Source: Saccoglossus kowalevskii
Lineage: Eukaryota; Hemichordata; Enteropneusta; Harrimaniidae
Assembly: GCF_000003605.2 (NCBI RefSeq)
Contig: NW_003133315.1
Location: 62,001 to 126,000, forward strand
DNA length: 64,000 nt
Reading direction: 5' to 3'
The position numbers and the translations under genes are program-made. A model generated the notes under the pieces. The model worked only from the letters and a program-made list of their open reading frames with translations, was not told the origin of the DNA and did no database searches. This document shows, piece by piece, positions 49,006 through 62,139 of the stretch; position 1 is the first letter of the stretch; every line of letters starts with the position of its first letter.

Positions 49006-49942
49006 CTAAGTCATTGTCATGACACCCCGCAGTTAAATTTCGAAAACAATAAGTAAATATATCGAGAATGCCTCATAAATAAGCAGATTATCACAACAGC
49101 CAACCGAAAATTCAACAACAAACTGCTTACAAAGTTGTGACAAGCGATTGCAAAGTTGCTTGTTTCAATCGGTATTGTTACCTGAGATATCATATTAACA
49201 ATTACCATAGTTAAAAGTTCGAAAATGTGTATAAATATTTCGTGAATTGCTGTAAAATTACCGTAGTGTTACTCCAAGTAAGTAGAGGTCATAGGTCAAA
49301 TATAGAAGGTACTTTGTGCCAGCGATAATGATGTTAAAACATTTAAAAACATGAAATACCCGCCAATTCGGATTAACTTTAAATAATTCATGCAGCTGTG
49401 TGTTTAGGTGAACGCCAAATGTTTAAAGTAAAGAGCGATCGGGCGTGGTTAGTATTTGCATGGGAGACTCCCTGAGTAAATGAGCAATTGATTTTTCTTT
49501 CATCACACTCACACACATAGTAAAGATATAAGATAACGCTCCTGCATCCTTCCTTACTGTGATGACAATTATTTATAGTGGAATTTTTGAAACTATTTTA
49601 ATTAAGGAAACATTTTCAAATTCCTTCTAATTTTCTAGAACAAGTTGTAGAAGCTGTCGACACGTAGTAGGTTTTAAGATGTTAACACACCGTGTAGAGT
49701 TGTTCAAAGTGATTGCAAAGTTATGCAAAGTTATTGCAAAGTTCGTTGATGTATTGGTATATATGACCTAAGTTGTTGGCATATAGAAACGCGCAGTGGT
49801 AAAGTCGAACAATTTAATAAAAGCCAGTTCAAAGCAGCATACAGATGTTTACATGAACTGACTGTAAAATGTTAGAAAACAGCATGCAATGTTCAAGTAA
49901 AAAAGCGAAGGAAATTTTGGCAGAGTTGCTTGTATATTAAAC
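49006..49942 (+). repeat. monomer 53, class II, short, 937 bp
   Basis: It has the full class II haplotype with AAGAGCGATCGGG and the GTCGACACG variant. Confidence 0.97.
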
Positions 49943-50876
49943 CTAAGTCATTGTCATGACACCCCCGCAGTTAAATTTCGAAAACAATAAGTAAATGTAT
50001 CGAGAATGCCTCATAAATAAGCAGATTATCACAACAGCCAACCGAAAATTCGACAACAAACTGCTTACAAAGTTGTGAAAAGCGATTGCAAAGTTGCTTG
50101 TTTCAATCGATATTGTTACCTGAGATATCATATTAACAATTACCATAGTTAAAAGTTCGAAAATGTGTATAAATATTTCGTGAATTGCTGTATAATTACC
50201 GTAGTATTACTCCAAGAACGTAGAGGTCATAAGTCAAATGTAAAGGTACTTTGTGCCAGCGATAACGATTTTAAAACATTTAAAAACATGAAATACCCGC
50301 CAATTCAGCTTACCTTTAAATATTTCATGCAGCTGTATGTCTAGATGACCGCCAAAGTTGGAAGTAAGCGCGATCGGCCGTGGTTATAATTTGCATGGGA
50401 GACTCCTGAGTAAATGAGCCATTGATTTTTCTTTCATCACACTCACACACATAGTAAAGATATAAGGCAACGCTCCTGCATCCTTCCTTACTATGATGGC
50501 AATTATTTATAGTGGACTTTTTGTAACTATTTTAATTAAGGAAAAGTTTTCAAATTCCTTCTAATTTTCTAGAACAAGTTGTAGATGCTGTCGGTACGTA
50601 GTAGGTTTTAAGATGTTAACACACCGTGTAAAGTTGTTCAAAGTGATTGCAAAGTTATGGAAAGTTATTGCAAAGTTCGTTGATGTATTGGTATGTATGA
50701 CCTAAGTTGTTGGCATATAGAAACGCGCAGTGGTAAAGTCGAACAATTTAATAAAAGCCAGTTCAAAGCAGCATATAGATGTTTACATGAACTCACTGTA
50801 AAATGTTAGAAAACAGCATGCAATGTTCAAGTAAAAAAGCGAAGGAAATTTTGGCGGAGTTGCTTGTATATTAAAC
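49943..50876 (+). repeat. monomer 54, type X-like, short, 934 bp
   Basis: It has TCGATATTG and GTAGTATTACTCC of type X, then a cluster of one-base losses and substitutions at 50351-50408, then an ordinary class I tail. Confidence 0.96.
50351..50408 (+). other. cluster of losses and substitutions (unit 54)
   Basis: AAAA, AAA and CCC runs are each short by one, with added substitutions such as CGGCCGTGG and TTATAATTTG. It may combine true divergence with consensus error. Confidence 0.5.
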
Positions 50877-51818
50877 CTAAGTCATCGTCATGACACCCCC
50901 GCAGTTAAATTTCGAAAACAATAAGTAAATGTATCGAGAATGCCTCATAAATAAGCAGATTATCACAACAGCCAACCGAAAATTCGACAACAAACTGCTT
51001 ACAAAGTTGTGAAAAGCGATTGCAAAGTGGCTTGTTTCAATCGGTATTGTTACCTGAGGTATCATATTAACAATTACCATAGTTAAAAGTTCTTAAATGT
51101 GTATAAATATTTCGTGAATTGCTGTTAAATTACCGTAGTGTTACTCCGAGTAAGTAGAGGTCATAGGTCAAATATAGAAGGTACTTTGTGCCAGCGATAA
51201 TGATGTTAAAACATTTAAAAACATGAAATACCCGCCAATTCGGATTAACTTTAAATAATTCATGCAGCTGTGTGTTTAGATGACCGCCAAAAGTTGAAAG
51301 TAAAGCGCGATCGGGCGTGGTTAGTACTTGCATGGGAGACTCCATGAGTAAATGAGCCATTGATTTTTCTTTCATTACACTCACACACATAGTAAAGATA
51401 TAAGGCAACGCTCCTGCATCCTTCTTTACTGTGATGGCAGTTATTGATAGTGGAAAATCGTGGACTTTTTGTAACTATTTTAATTAAGGAAAAGTTTTCA
51501 AATTCCTTCTAATTTTCTAGAACAAGTTGTAGATGCTGTCGGTACGTAGTAGGTTTTAAGATGTTAACACACCGTGTAAAGTTGTTCAAAGTGATTGCAA
51601 AGTTATGGAAAGTTATTGCAAAGTTCGTTGATGTATTGTTATGTATGACCTAAGTTGTTGGCATATAGAAACGCGCAGTGGTAAAGTCGAACAATTTAAT
51701 AAAAACCAGTTCAAAGCAGCATATAGATGTTACATGAACTCACTGTAAAATGTTAGAAAACAGCATGTTCAAGTAAAAAAGCGAAGGAAATTTTGGCGGA
51801 GTTGCTTGTATATTAAAC
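50877..51818 (+). repeat. monomer 55, class II/class I chimera, long, 942 bp
   Basis: The body is nearly identical to chimeric unit 23 and the last ~120 bp match the deletion-bearing tail of unit 5. Confidence 0.97.
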
Positions 51819-52753
51819 CTAAGTCATCGTCATGACACCCTCGCAGTTAAATTTCGAAACAATAAGTAAATGTATCGAGAATGCCTCATAAATAAGCAGA
51901 TATCACAACAGCCAACCGAAAATTCGACAACAAACTGCTTACAAAGTTGTAAAAAGCGATTGCAAAGTTGCTTGTTTCAATCGGTATTGTTACCTGAGAT
52001 ATCATATTAAGAATTACCATAGTTAAAAGTTCGAAAATGTGTATAAATATTTCGTGAATTGCTGTTAAATCACCGTAGTGTTACTCCGAGTAAGTAGAGG
52101 TCATCGGTCAAATATGGAAGGTACTTTGTGCCAGCGATAACGATTTTAAAACATTTAAAAACATAAAATACCCGCCAATTTGGCTTAACTTTAAATAATT
52201 CATGCAGCTTTATGTTTAGATGACCGCCAAAAGTTGAAAGTAAACCGCGATCGGGCGTGGTTAGTACTTGCATGGGAGACTCCCTGAGTAAATGAGCCAT
52301 TGATTTTTCTTTCATCACACTCACACACATAGTAAAGATATAAGGCAACGCTCCTGCATCCTTCCTTACTGTGATGGCAGTTATTTATAGTGGACTTTTT
52401 GTAACTATTTTAATTAAGGAAAAGTTTTCAAATTCCTTCTAATTTTCTAGAACAAGTTGTAGATGCTGACGGTACGTAGTAGGTTTAAGATGTTAACACA
52501 CCGTGTAAAGTTGTTCAAAGTGATTGCAAAGTTATGTAAAGTTATTGCAAAGTTCGTTGATGTATTGGTATGTATGACCTAAGTTGTTGGCATATTGAAA
52601 CGCGCAGTGGTAAAGTCGAACAATTTAATAAAAGCCAGTTCAAAGCAGCATATAGATGTTTACATGAACTCACTGTAAAATGTTAGAAAACAGCATGCAA
52701 TGTTCAAGTAAAAAAGCGAAGGAAATTTTGGCGGAGTTGCTTGTATATTAAAC
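51819..52753 (+). repeat. monomer 56, class I, short, 935 bp
   Basis: It has TTGTAAAAAGCG, ATTAAGAATT and CATCGGTCAA as in unit 49. Private CAGCTTTATG and AAACCGCG are present, with one-base losses near 51858, 51900 and 52483. Confidence 0.97.
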
Positions 52754-53690
52754 CTAAGTCATCGTCATGACACCCCCGCAGTTAAATTTCGAAAACAATA
52801 AGTAATTGTATCGAGAATGCCTCATAAATAAGCAGATTATCACAACAGCCAACCGAAAATTCGACAACAAACTGCTTACAAAGTTGTGAAAAGCGATTGC
52901 AAAGTTGCTTGTTTCAATCGGTATTGTTACCTGAGATATCATATTAAGAATTACCATAGTTAAAAGTTCGAAAATGTGTATAAATATTTCGTGAATTGCT
53001 GTTAAATTACCGTAGTGTTACTCCGAGTAAGTAGAGGTCATAGGTCAAATATGGAAGGTACTTTGTGCCAGAGATAACGATTTTAAAACATTTAAAAACA
53101 TAAAATACCCGCCAATTTGGCTTAACTTTAAATAATTCATGCAGCTCTATGTTTAGATGACCGCCAAAAGTTAAAAGTAAAGCGCGATCGGGCGTGGTTA
53201 GTACTTGCATGGGAGACTCCCTGAGTAAATGAGCCATTGATTTTTCTTTAATCACACTCACACACATAGTAAAGATATAAGGCAACGCTCCTGCATACTT
53301 CCTTACTGTGATGGCAGTTATTTATAGTGGAAAATCGTGGACTTTTTGTAACTATTTTAATTATGGAAAAGTTTCCAATTCCTTCTAATTTTCTAGAACA
53401 ATTTGTAGATGCTGACGGTACGTAGTAGGTTTTAAGATGTTAACACACCGTGTAAAGTTGTTCAAAGTGATTGCAAAGTTATTGCAAAGTTCGTTGATGT
53501 ATTGGTATGTATGACCTAAGTTGTTGGCATATAGAAACGCGCAGTGATAAAGTCGAACAATTTAATAAAAGCCAGTTGAAAGCAGCCTATAGATGTTTAC
53601 ATGAACTGACTGTAAAATGTTAGAAAACAGCATGCAATGTTCAAGGGAAAAAGCGAAGGAAATTTTGGCGGAGTTGCTTGTATATTAAAC
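52754..53690 (+). repeat. monomer 57, class I, long, 937 bp
   Basis: It shares CTTTAATCACAC, GCATACTTCC, TTATGGAAAAGTTTCC, ACAATTTGTAG, the missing AAAG repeat and AGTGATAAAG with unit 66. Confidence 0.97.
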
Positions 53691-54637
53691 CTAAGTCATT
53701 GTCATGTCACCCCGCAGTTAAATTTCGAAAACAATAAGTAAATATATCGAGAATGCCTCATAAATAAGCAGATTATCACAACAGCCAACCGAAAATTCGA
53801 CAACAAACTGCGTACAAAGTTTTGAAAAGCGATTGCAAAGTTGCTTGTTTCAATCGGTATTGTTACCTGAGATATCATATTAACAATTACCATAGTTAAA
53901 AGTTCGAAAATGTGTATAAATATTTCGTGAATTGCTGTAAAATTACCGTAGTGTTACTCCAAGTAAGTAGAGGTCATAGGTCAAATATCGAAGGTACTTT
54001 GTGCCAGCGATAATGATGTTAAAACATTTAAAAACATGAAATACCCGCCAATTCGGATTAACATTAAATAATTCATGCAGCTGTGTGTTTAGGTGAACGC
54101 CAAATGTTTAAAGTAAAGCGCGATCGGGCGTGGTTAGTACTTGCATGGGAGACTCCCTGAGTAAATGAGCCATTGATTTTTCTTTCATCACACTCACACA
54201 CATAGTAAAGATATAATGCAACGCTCCTGCATCCTTCCTTACTGTGATGGCACTTATTTATAGTGGAAAATCGTGGACTTTTTGTAACTATTTTAATTAA
54301 GGAAAAGTTTTCAAATTCCTTCTAATTTTCTAGAACAAGTTGTAGATGCTGACGGTACGTAGTAGGTTTTAAGATGTTAACACACCGTGTAAAGTTGTTC
54401 AAAGTGATTGCAAAGTTATGGAAAGTTATTGCAAAGTTCGTTGATGTATTGGTATGTATGACCTAAGTTGTTGGCATATAGAAACGCGCAGTGGTAAAGT
54501 CGAACAATTTAATAAAAGCCAGTTCAAAGCAGCATATAGATGTTTACATGAACTCACTGTAAAATGTTAGAAAACAGCATGCAATGTTCAAGTAAAAAAG
54601 CGAAGGAAATTTTGGCGGAGTTGCTTGTATATTAAAC
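53691..54637 (+). repeat. monomer 58, class II, long, 947 bp
   Basis: It has ACTGCGTACAAAGTTTT and TATAATGC, matching unit 67 nine units later. Confidence 0.97.
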
Positions 54638-55575
54638 CTAAGTCATCGTCATGACACCCCCGCAGTTAAATTTCGAAAACAATAAGTAAATGTATCGAGA
54701 ATGCCTCATAAATAAGCAGATTATCACAACAGCCAACCGAAAATTCGACAACAAACTGCTTACAAAGTTGTGAAAAGCGATTGCAAAGTGGCTTGTTTCA
54801 ATCGGTATTGTTACCTGATATATCATATTAACAATTACCATAGTTAAAAGTTCGAAAATGTGTATAAATATTTTGTGAATTACTGTTAAATTACCGTAGT
54901 GTTACTCCGAGTAAGTAGAGGTCATAGGTCAAATATGGAAGGTACTTTGTGCCAGCGATAACGATTTTAAAACATTTAAAATCATAAAATACCCGCCAAT
55001 TTGGCTTAACTTTAAATAATTCATGCAGCTGTATGTTTAGATGACCGCCATAAGTTGAAAGTAAAGCGCGATCGGGCGTGGTTAGTACTTGCATGGGAGA
55101 CTCCCTGAGTAAATGAGCCATTGATTTTTCTTTCATCACACTCACACACATAGTAAAGATATAAGGCAACGCTCCTGCATCCTTCCTTACTGTGATGGCA
55201 ATTATTTATAGTGGACTTTTTGTAACTATCTTAATTAAGGAAAAGTTTTCAAATTCCTTCTAATTTTCTAGAACAAGTTGTAGATGCTGTCGGTACGTAG
55301 TAGGTTTTAAGATGTTAACACACCGTGTAAAGTTGTTCAAAGTGATTGCAAAGTTATGGAAAGTTATTGCAAAGTTCGTTGATGTATTGGTATGTATGAC
55401 CTAAGTTGTTGGCATATAGAAACGCGCAGTGGTAAAGTCGAACAATTTAATAAAAGCCAGTTCAAAGCAGCATATAGATGTTTACATGAACTCACTGTAA
55501 AATGTTAGAAAACAGCATGCAATGTTCAAGTAAAAAAGCGAAGGATATTTTGGCGGAGTTGCTTGTATATTAAAC
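54638..55575 (+). repeat. monomer 59, class I, short, 938 bp
   Basis: It has AAATCATAAA, CCATAAG and GAATTACTG as in units 22 and 60. Confidence 0.97.
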
Positions 55576-56512
55576 CTAAGTCATCGTCATGACACCCCCG
55601 CAGTTAAATTTCGAAAATAATAAGTAAATGTATCGAGAATGCCTCATAAATAAGCAGATTATCACAACAGCCAACCGAAAATTCGACACCAAACTGCTTA
55701 CAAAGTTGTGAAAAGCGATTGCAAAGTGGCTTGTCTCAATCGGTATTGTTACCTGAGATATCATATTAACAATTACCATAGTTAAAAGTTCGAAAATGTG
55801 TATAAATATTTCGTGAATTACTGTTAAATTACCGTAGTGTTACTCCGAGTAAGTAGAGGTCATAGGTCAAATATGGAAGGTACTTTGTGCCAGCGATAAC
55901 GATTTTAAAACATTTAAAATCATAAAATACCCGCCAATTTGGCTTAACTTTAAATAATTCTTGCAGCTGTATGTTTAGATGACCGCCATAAGTTGAAAGT
56001 AAAGCGCGATCGGGCGTGGTTAGTACTTGCATGGGAGACTCCCTGAGTAAATGAGCCATTGATTTTTCTTTCATCACACTCACACACATAGTAAAGATAT
56101 AAGGCAACGCTCCTGCATCCTTCCTTACTGTGATGGCAATTATTTATAGTGGACTTTTTGTAACTATTTTAATTAAGGAAAAGTTTTCAAATTCCTTCTA
56201 ATTTTCTAGAACAAGTTGTAGATGCTGTCGGTACGTAGTAGGTTTTAAGATGTTAACACACCGTGTAAAGTTGTTCAAAGTGATTGCAAAGTTATGGAAA
56301 GTTATTGCAAAGTTCGTTGATGTATTGGTATGTATGACCTAAGTTGTTGGCATATAGAAACGCGCAGTGGTAAAGTCGAACAATTTAATAAAAGCCAGTT
56401 CAAAGCAGCATATAGATGTTTACATGAACTCACTGTAAAATGTTAGAAAACAACATGCAATGTTCAAGTAAAAAGCGAAGTAAATTTTGGCGGAGTTGCT
56501 TGTATATTAAAC
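55576..56512 (+). repeat. monomer 60, class I, short, 937 bp
   Basis: It has the same haplotype as unit 59 with ACACCAAAC added, and ends with the AACAACATGC and AAAAAGCGAAGTAAA tail. Confidence 0.97.
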
Positions 56513-57450
56513 CTAAGTCATCGTCATGACACCCCCGCAGTTAAATTTCGAAAACAATAAGTAAATGTATCGAGAATGCCTCATAAATAAGCAGATTATC
56601 ACAACAGCCAACCGAAAATTCGACAACAAACTGCTTACAAAGTTGTGAAAAGCGATTGCAAAGTTGCTTGTTTCAATCGGTATTGTTACCTGAGATATCA
56701 TATTAACAATTACCATAGTTAAAAGTTCGAAAATGTGTATAAATATTTCGTGAATTGCTGTTAAATTACCGTAGTGTTACTCCGAGTAAGTAGAGGTCAC
56801 AGGTCAAATATGGAAGGTACTTTGTGCCAGCGATAACGATTTTAAAACATTTAAAAACATAAAATACCCGCCAATTTGGCTTAACTTTAAATAATTCATG
56901 CAGCTGTATGTTTAGATGACCGCAAAAAGTTGAAAGTAAAGCGCGATCGGGCGTGGTTAGTACTTGCATGGGAGACTCCCTGAGTAAATGAGCCATTGAT
57001 TTTTCTTTCATCACACTCACACACATAGTAAAGATATAAGGCAACGCTCCTGCATCCTTCCTTACTGTGATGGCAATTATTTATAGTGGACTTTTTGTAA
57101 CTATTTTAATTAAGGAAAAGTTTTCAAATTCCTTCTAATTTTCTAGAACAAGTTGTAGATGCTGTCGGTACATAGTAGGTTTTAAGATGTTAACACACCG
57201 TGTAAAGTTGTTCAAAGTGATTGCAAAGTTATGGAAAGTTATTGCAAAGTTCGTTGATGTATTGGTATGTATGACCTAAGTTGTTGGCATATAGAAACGC
57301 GCAGTGGTAAAGTCGAACAATTTAATAAAAGCCAGTTCAAAGCAGCATATAGATGTTTACATGAACTCACTGTAAAATGTTATAAAACAGCATGCAATGT
57401 TCAAGTAAAAAAGCGAAGGAAATGTTGGCGGAGTTGCTTGTATATTAAAC
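56513..57450 (+). repeat. monomer 61, class I, short, 938 bp
   Basis: The DR1 spacer is C instead of T (AGGTCA-C-AGGTCA). TGTTATAAAAC near the end opens a 66-codon plus-strand frame at 57267-57467. Confidence 0.97.
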
Positions 57451-58389
57451 CTAAGTCATCGTCATGACACCCCCGTAGTTAAATTTCGAAAAACAATAAC
57501 TAATTGTATCGAGAATGCCTCATAAATAAGCAGATTATCACAACAGCTAACCGAAAATTCGACAACAAACTGCTTACAAAGTTGTGAAAAGCGATTGCAA
57601 AGTTGCTTGTTTCAATCGGTATTGTTATCTGAGATATCATATTAACAATTACCATAGTTAAAAGTTCGAAAATGTGTATAAATATTTCGTGAATTGCTGT
57701 AAAATTACCGCAGTGTTACTCCAAGTAAGTAGAGGTCATAGGTCAAATATCGAAGGTACTTTGTGCCAGCGATAATGATGTTAAAACATTTAAAAACATG
57801 AAATACCCGCCAATTCGGATTAACTTTAAATAATTCATGCAGCTGTGTGTTTAGGTGAACGCCAAATGTTTAAAGTAAAGCGCGATCGGGCGTGGTTAGT
57901 ACTTGCATGGGAGACTCCCCGAGTAAATGAGCCATTGATTTTTCTTTCATCACACTCACACACATAGTAAAGATATAAGGCAACGCTCCTGCATCCTTCC
58001 TTACTGTGATGGCAATTATTTATAGTGGACTTTTTGTAACTATTTTAATTAAGGAAAAGTTTTCAAATTCCTTCTAATTTTCTAGAACAAGTTGTAGATG
58101 CTGTCGGTACGTAGTAGGATTTAAGATGTTAACACACCGTGTAAAGTTGTTCAAAGTGATTGCAAAGTTATGCAAAGTTATTGCAAAGTTCGTTGATGTA
58201 TTGGTATGTATGACCTAAGTTGTTGGCATATAGAAACGCGCAGTGGTAAAGTCGAACAATTTAATAAAAGCCAGTTCAAAGCAGCATATAGATGTTTACA
58301 TGAACTCACTGTAAAATGTTAGAAAACAGCATGCAATGTTCAAGGGAAAAAGCGAAGGAAATTTTGGCGGAGTTGCTTGTATATTAAAC
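57451..58389 (+). repeat. monomer 62, class II, short, 939 bp
   Basis: CCCCGTAG front, an extra A in GAAAAACAATAAC, then TTATCTGAG and ACCGCAGTG class II as in units 13 and 33, but the short form. Confidence 0.97.
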
Positions 58390-59327
58390 CTAAGTCATCG
58401 TCATGACACCCCCGCAGTTAAATTTCGAAAACAATAAGTAAATGTATCGAGAATGCCTCATAAATAAGCAGATTATCACAACAGCCAACCGAAAATTCGA
58501 CAACAAACTGCTTACAAAGTTGTGAAAAGCGATTGCAAAGTTGCTTGTTTCAATCGGTATTGTTACCTGAGATATCATATTAACAATTACCATAGTTAAA
58601 AGTTCGAAAATGTGTATAAATATTTCGTGAATTGCTGTTAAATTACCGTAGTGATACTCCGAGTAAGTAGAGGTCATAGGTCAAATATGGAAGGTACTTT
58701 GTGCCAGCGATAACGATTTTAAAACATTTAAAAACATAAAATACCCGCCAATTTGGCTTAACTTTAAATAATTCATGCAGCTCTATGTTTAGATGACCGC
58801 CAAAAGTTGAAAGTAAAGCGCGATCGGGCGTGGTTAGTACTTGCATGGGAGACTCCCTGAGTAAATGAGCCATTGATTTTTCTTTCATCACACTCACACA
58901 CATAGTAAAGATATAAGGCAACGCTCCTGCATCCTTCCTTACTGTGATGGCAATTATTTATAGTGGACTTTTTGTAACTATTTTAATTAAGGAAAAGTTT
59001 TCAAATTCCTTCTAATTTTCTAGAACAAGTTGTAGATGCTGTCGGTACGTAGTAGGTTTTAAGATGTTAACACACCGTGTAAAGTTGTTCAAAGTGATTG
59101 CAAAGTTATGGAAAGTTATTGCAAAGTTCGTTGATGTATTGGTATGTATGACCTAAGTTGTTGGCATATAGAAACGCGCAGTGGTAAAGTCGAACAATTT
59201 AATAAAAGCCAGTTCAGAGCAGCATATAGATGTTTACATGAACTCACTGTAAAATGTTAGAAAACAGCATGCAATGTTCAAGTAAAAAAGCGAAGGAAAT
59301 TTTGGAGGAGTTGCTTGTATATTAAAC
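58390..59327 (+). repeat. monomer 63, class I, short, 938 bp
   Basis: GTGATACTCC is private. The unit is otherwise consensus-like with CAGCTCTATG. Confidence 0.97.
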
Positions 59328-60265
59328 CTAAGTCATCGTCATGACACCCCCGCAGTTAAATTTCGAAAACAATAAGTAAATGTATCGAGAATGCCTCATA
59401 AATAAGCAGATTATCACAACAGCCAACCGAAAATTCGACAACAAACTGCTTACAAAGTTGTGAAAAGCGATTGCAAAGTTGCTTGTTTCAATCGGTATTG
59501 TTACCTGAGATATCATATTAACAATTACCATAGTTAAAAGTAAGATAATGTGTATAAATATTTCGTGAATTGCTGTAAAATTACCGTAGTGTTACTCCGA
59601 GTAAGTAGAGGTCATAGGTCAAATATAGAAGGTACTTTGTGCCAGCGATAACGATTTTAAAACATTTAAAAACATGAAATACCCGCCAATTCGGCTTAAC
59701 TTTAAATAATTCATGCAGCTGTATGTTTAGATGACCGCCAAAAGTTGAAAGTAAAGCGCGATCGGGCGTGGTTAGTACTTGCATGGGAGACTCCCTGAGT
59801 AAATGAGCCATTGATTTTTCTTTCATCACACTCACACACATAGTAAAGATATAAGGCAACGCTCCTGCATCCTTCCTTACTGTGATGGCAATTATTTATA
59901 GTGGACTTTTTGTAACTATTTTAATTAAGGAAAAGTTTTCAAATTCCTTCTAATTTTCTAGAACAAGTTGTAGATGCTGTCGGTACGTAGTAGGTTTTAA
60001 GATGTTAACACACCGTGTAAAGTTGTTCAAAGTGATTGCAAAGTTATGGAAAGTTATTGCAAAGTTCGTTGATGTATTAGTATGTATGATCTAAGTTGTT
60101 GGCATATAGAAACGCGCAGTGGTAAAGTCGAACAATTTAATAAAAGCCAGTTCAAAGCAGCATATAGATGTTTACATGAACTCACTGTAAAATGTTAGAA
60201 AACAGCATGCAATGTTCAAGTAAAAAAGCGAAGGAAATTTTGGCGGAGTTGCTTGTATATTAAAC
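59328..60265 (+). repeat. monomer 64, intermediate class, short, 938 bp
   Basis: AGTAAGATAATG replaces the usual GTTCGAAAATG. The middle has ACATGAAATACC and AATTCGGCTTAAC on a class I background. Confidence 0.97.
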
Positions 60266-61203
60266 CTAAGTCATCGTCATGACTCCCCCGCAGTTAAATT
60301 TCGAAAACAGTAAGTAAATGTATCGAGAATGCCTCATAAATAAGCAGATTATCACAACAGCCAACCGAAAATTCGACAACAAACTGCTTACAAAGTTGTG
60401 AAAAGCGATTGCAAAGTTGCTTGTTTCAATCGGTATTGTTACCTGAGATATCATATTAACAATTACCATAGTTAAAAGTTCGAAAATGTGTATAAATATT
60501 TCGTGAATTGCTGTTAAATTACCGTAGTGTTACTCCGAGTAAGTAGAGGTCATAGGTCAAATATGGAAGATACTTTGTGCCAGCGATAACGATTTTAAAA
60601 CATTTAAAAACATAAAATACCCGCCAATTTGGCTTAACTTTAAATAATTCATGCAGCTGTATGTTTAGATGACCGCCAAAAGTTGAAAGTAAAGCGCGAT
60701 CGGGCGTGGTTAGTACTTGCATGGGAGACTCCCTGAGTAAATGAGCCATTGATTTTTCTTTCATCACACTCACACACATAGTAAAGATATAAGGCAACGC
60801 TCCTGCATCCTTCCTTACTGTGATGGCAATTATTTATAGTGGACTTTTTGTAACTATTTTAATTAAGGAAAAGTTTTCAAATTCCTTCTAATTTTCTAGA
60901 ACAAGTTGTAGATGCTGTCGGTACGTAGTAGGTTTTAAGATGTTAACACACCGTGTAAAGTTGTTCAAAGTGATTGCAAAGTTATGGAAAGTTATTGCAA
61001 AGTTCGTTGATGTATTGGTATGTATGACCTAAGTTGTTGGCATATAGAAACGCGCAGTGGTAAAGTCGAACAATTTAATAAAAGCCAGTTCAAAGCAGCA
61101 TATAGATGTTTACATGAACTCACTGTAAAATGTTAGAAAACAGCATGCAATGTTCAAGTGAAAAAGCGAAGGAAATTTTGGCGGAGTTGCTTGTAAATTA
61201 AAC
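60266..61203 (+). repeat. monomer 65, class I, short, 938 bp
   Basis: It has ACAGTAAG and a private GACTCCCCC at the front and GAAGATACT near 60565. Confidence 0.97.
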
Positions 61204-62139
61204 CTAAGTCATCGTCATGACACCCCCGCAGTTAAATTTCGAAAACAATAAGTAAATGTATCGAGAATGCCTCATAAATAAGCAGATTATCACAACAGCC
61301 AACCGAAAATTCGACACCAAACTGCTTACAAAGTTGTGAAAAGCGATTGCAAAGTTGCTTGTTTCAATCGGTATTGTTACCTGAGATATCATATTAACAA
61401 TTACCATAGTTAAAAGTTCGAAAATGTGTATAAATATTTCGTGAATTGCTGTTAAATTACCGTAGTGTTACTCCGAGTAAGTAGAGGTCATAGGTCAAAT
61501 ATGGAAGGTACTTTGTGCCAGCGATAACGATTTTAAAACATTTAAAAACATAAAATACCCGCCAATTTGGCTTAACTTTAAATAATTCATGCAGCTCTAT
61601 GTTTAGATGACCGCCAAAAGTGAAAGTAAAGCGCGATCGGGCGTGGTTAGTACTTGCATGGGAGACTCCCTGAGTAAATGAGCCATTGAATTTTCTTTAA
61701 TCACACTCACACACATAGTAAAGATATAAGGCAACGCTCCTGCATACTTCCTTACTGTGATGGCAGTTATTTATAGTGGAAAATCGTGGACTTTTTGTAA
61801 CTATTTTAATTATGGAAAAGTTTCCAATTCCTTCTAATTTTCTAGAACAATTTGTAGATGCTGACGGTACGTAGTAGGTTTTAAGATGTTAACACACCGT
61901 GTAAAGTTGTTCAAAGTGATTGCAAAGTTATTGCAAAGTTCGTTGATGGATTGGTATGTATGACCTAAGTTGTTGGCATATAGAAACGCGCAGTGATAAA
62001 GTCGAACAATTTAATAAAAGCCAGTTGAAAGCAGCCTATAGATGTTTACATGAACTGACTGTAAAATGTTAGAAAACAGCATGCAATGTTCAAGGGAAAA
62101 AGCGAAGGAAATGTTGGCGGAGTTGCTTGTATATTAAAC
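61204..62139 (+). repeat. monomer 66, class I, long, 936 bp
   Basis: From about 61.6 kb onward it repeats the rare haplotype of unit 57. One T is missing in AAAAGTGAAAG near 61620. Confidence 0.97.

Noticed and set aside
58390-58677. 95-codon extended frames at 58390-58677 and 41398-41685
   Set aside because: They arise by single changes upstream of the 67-codon frame and are not shared by other units.
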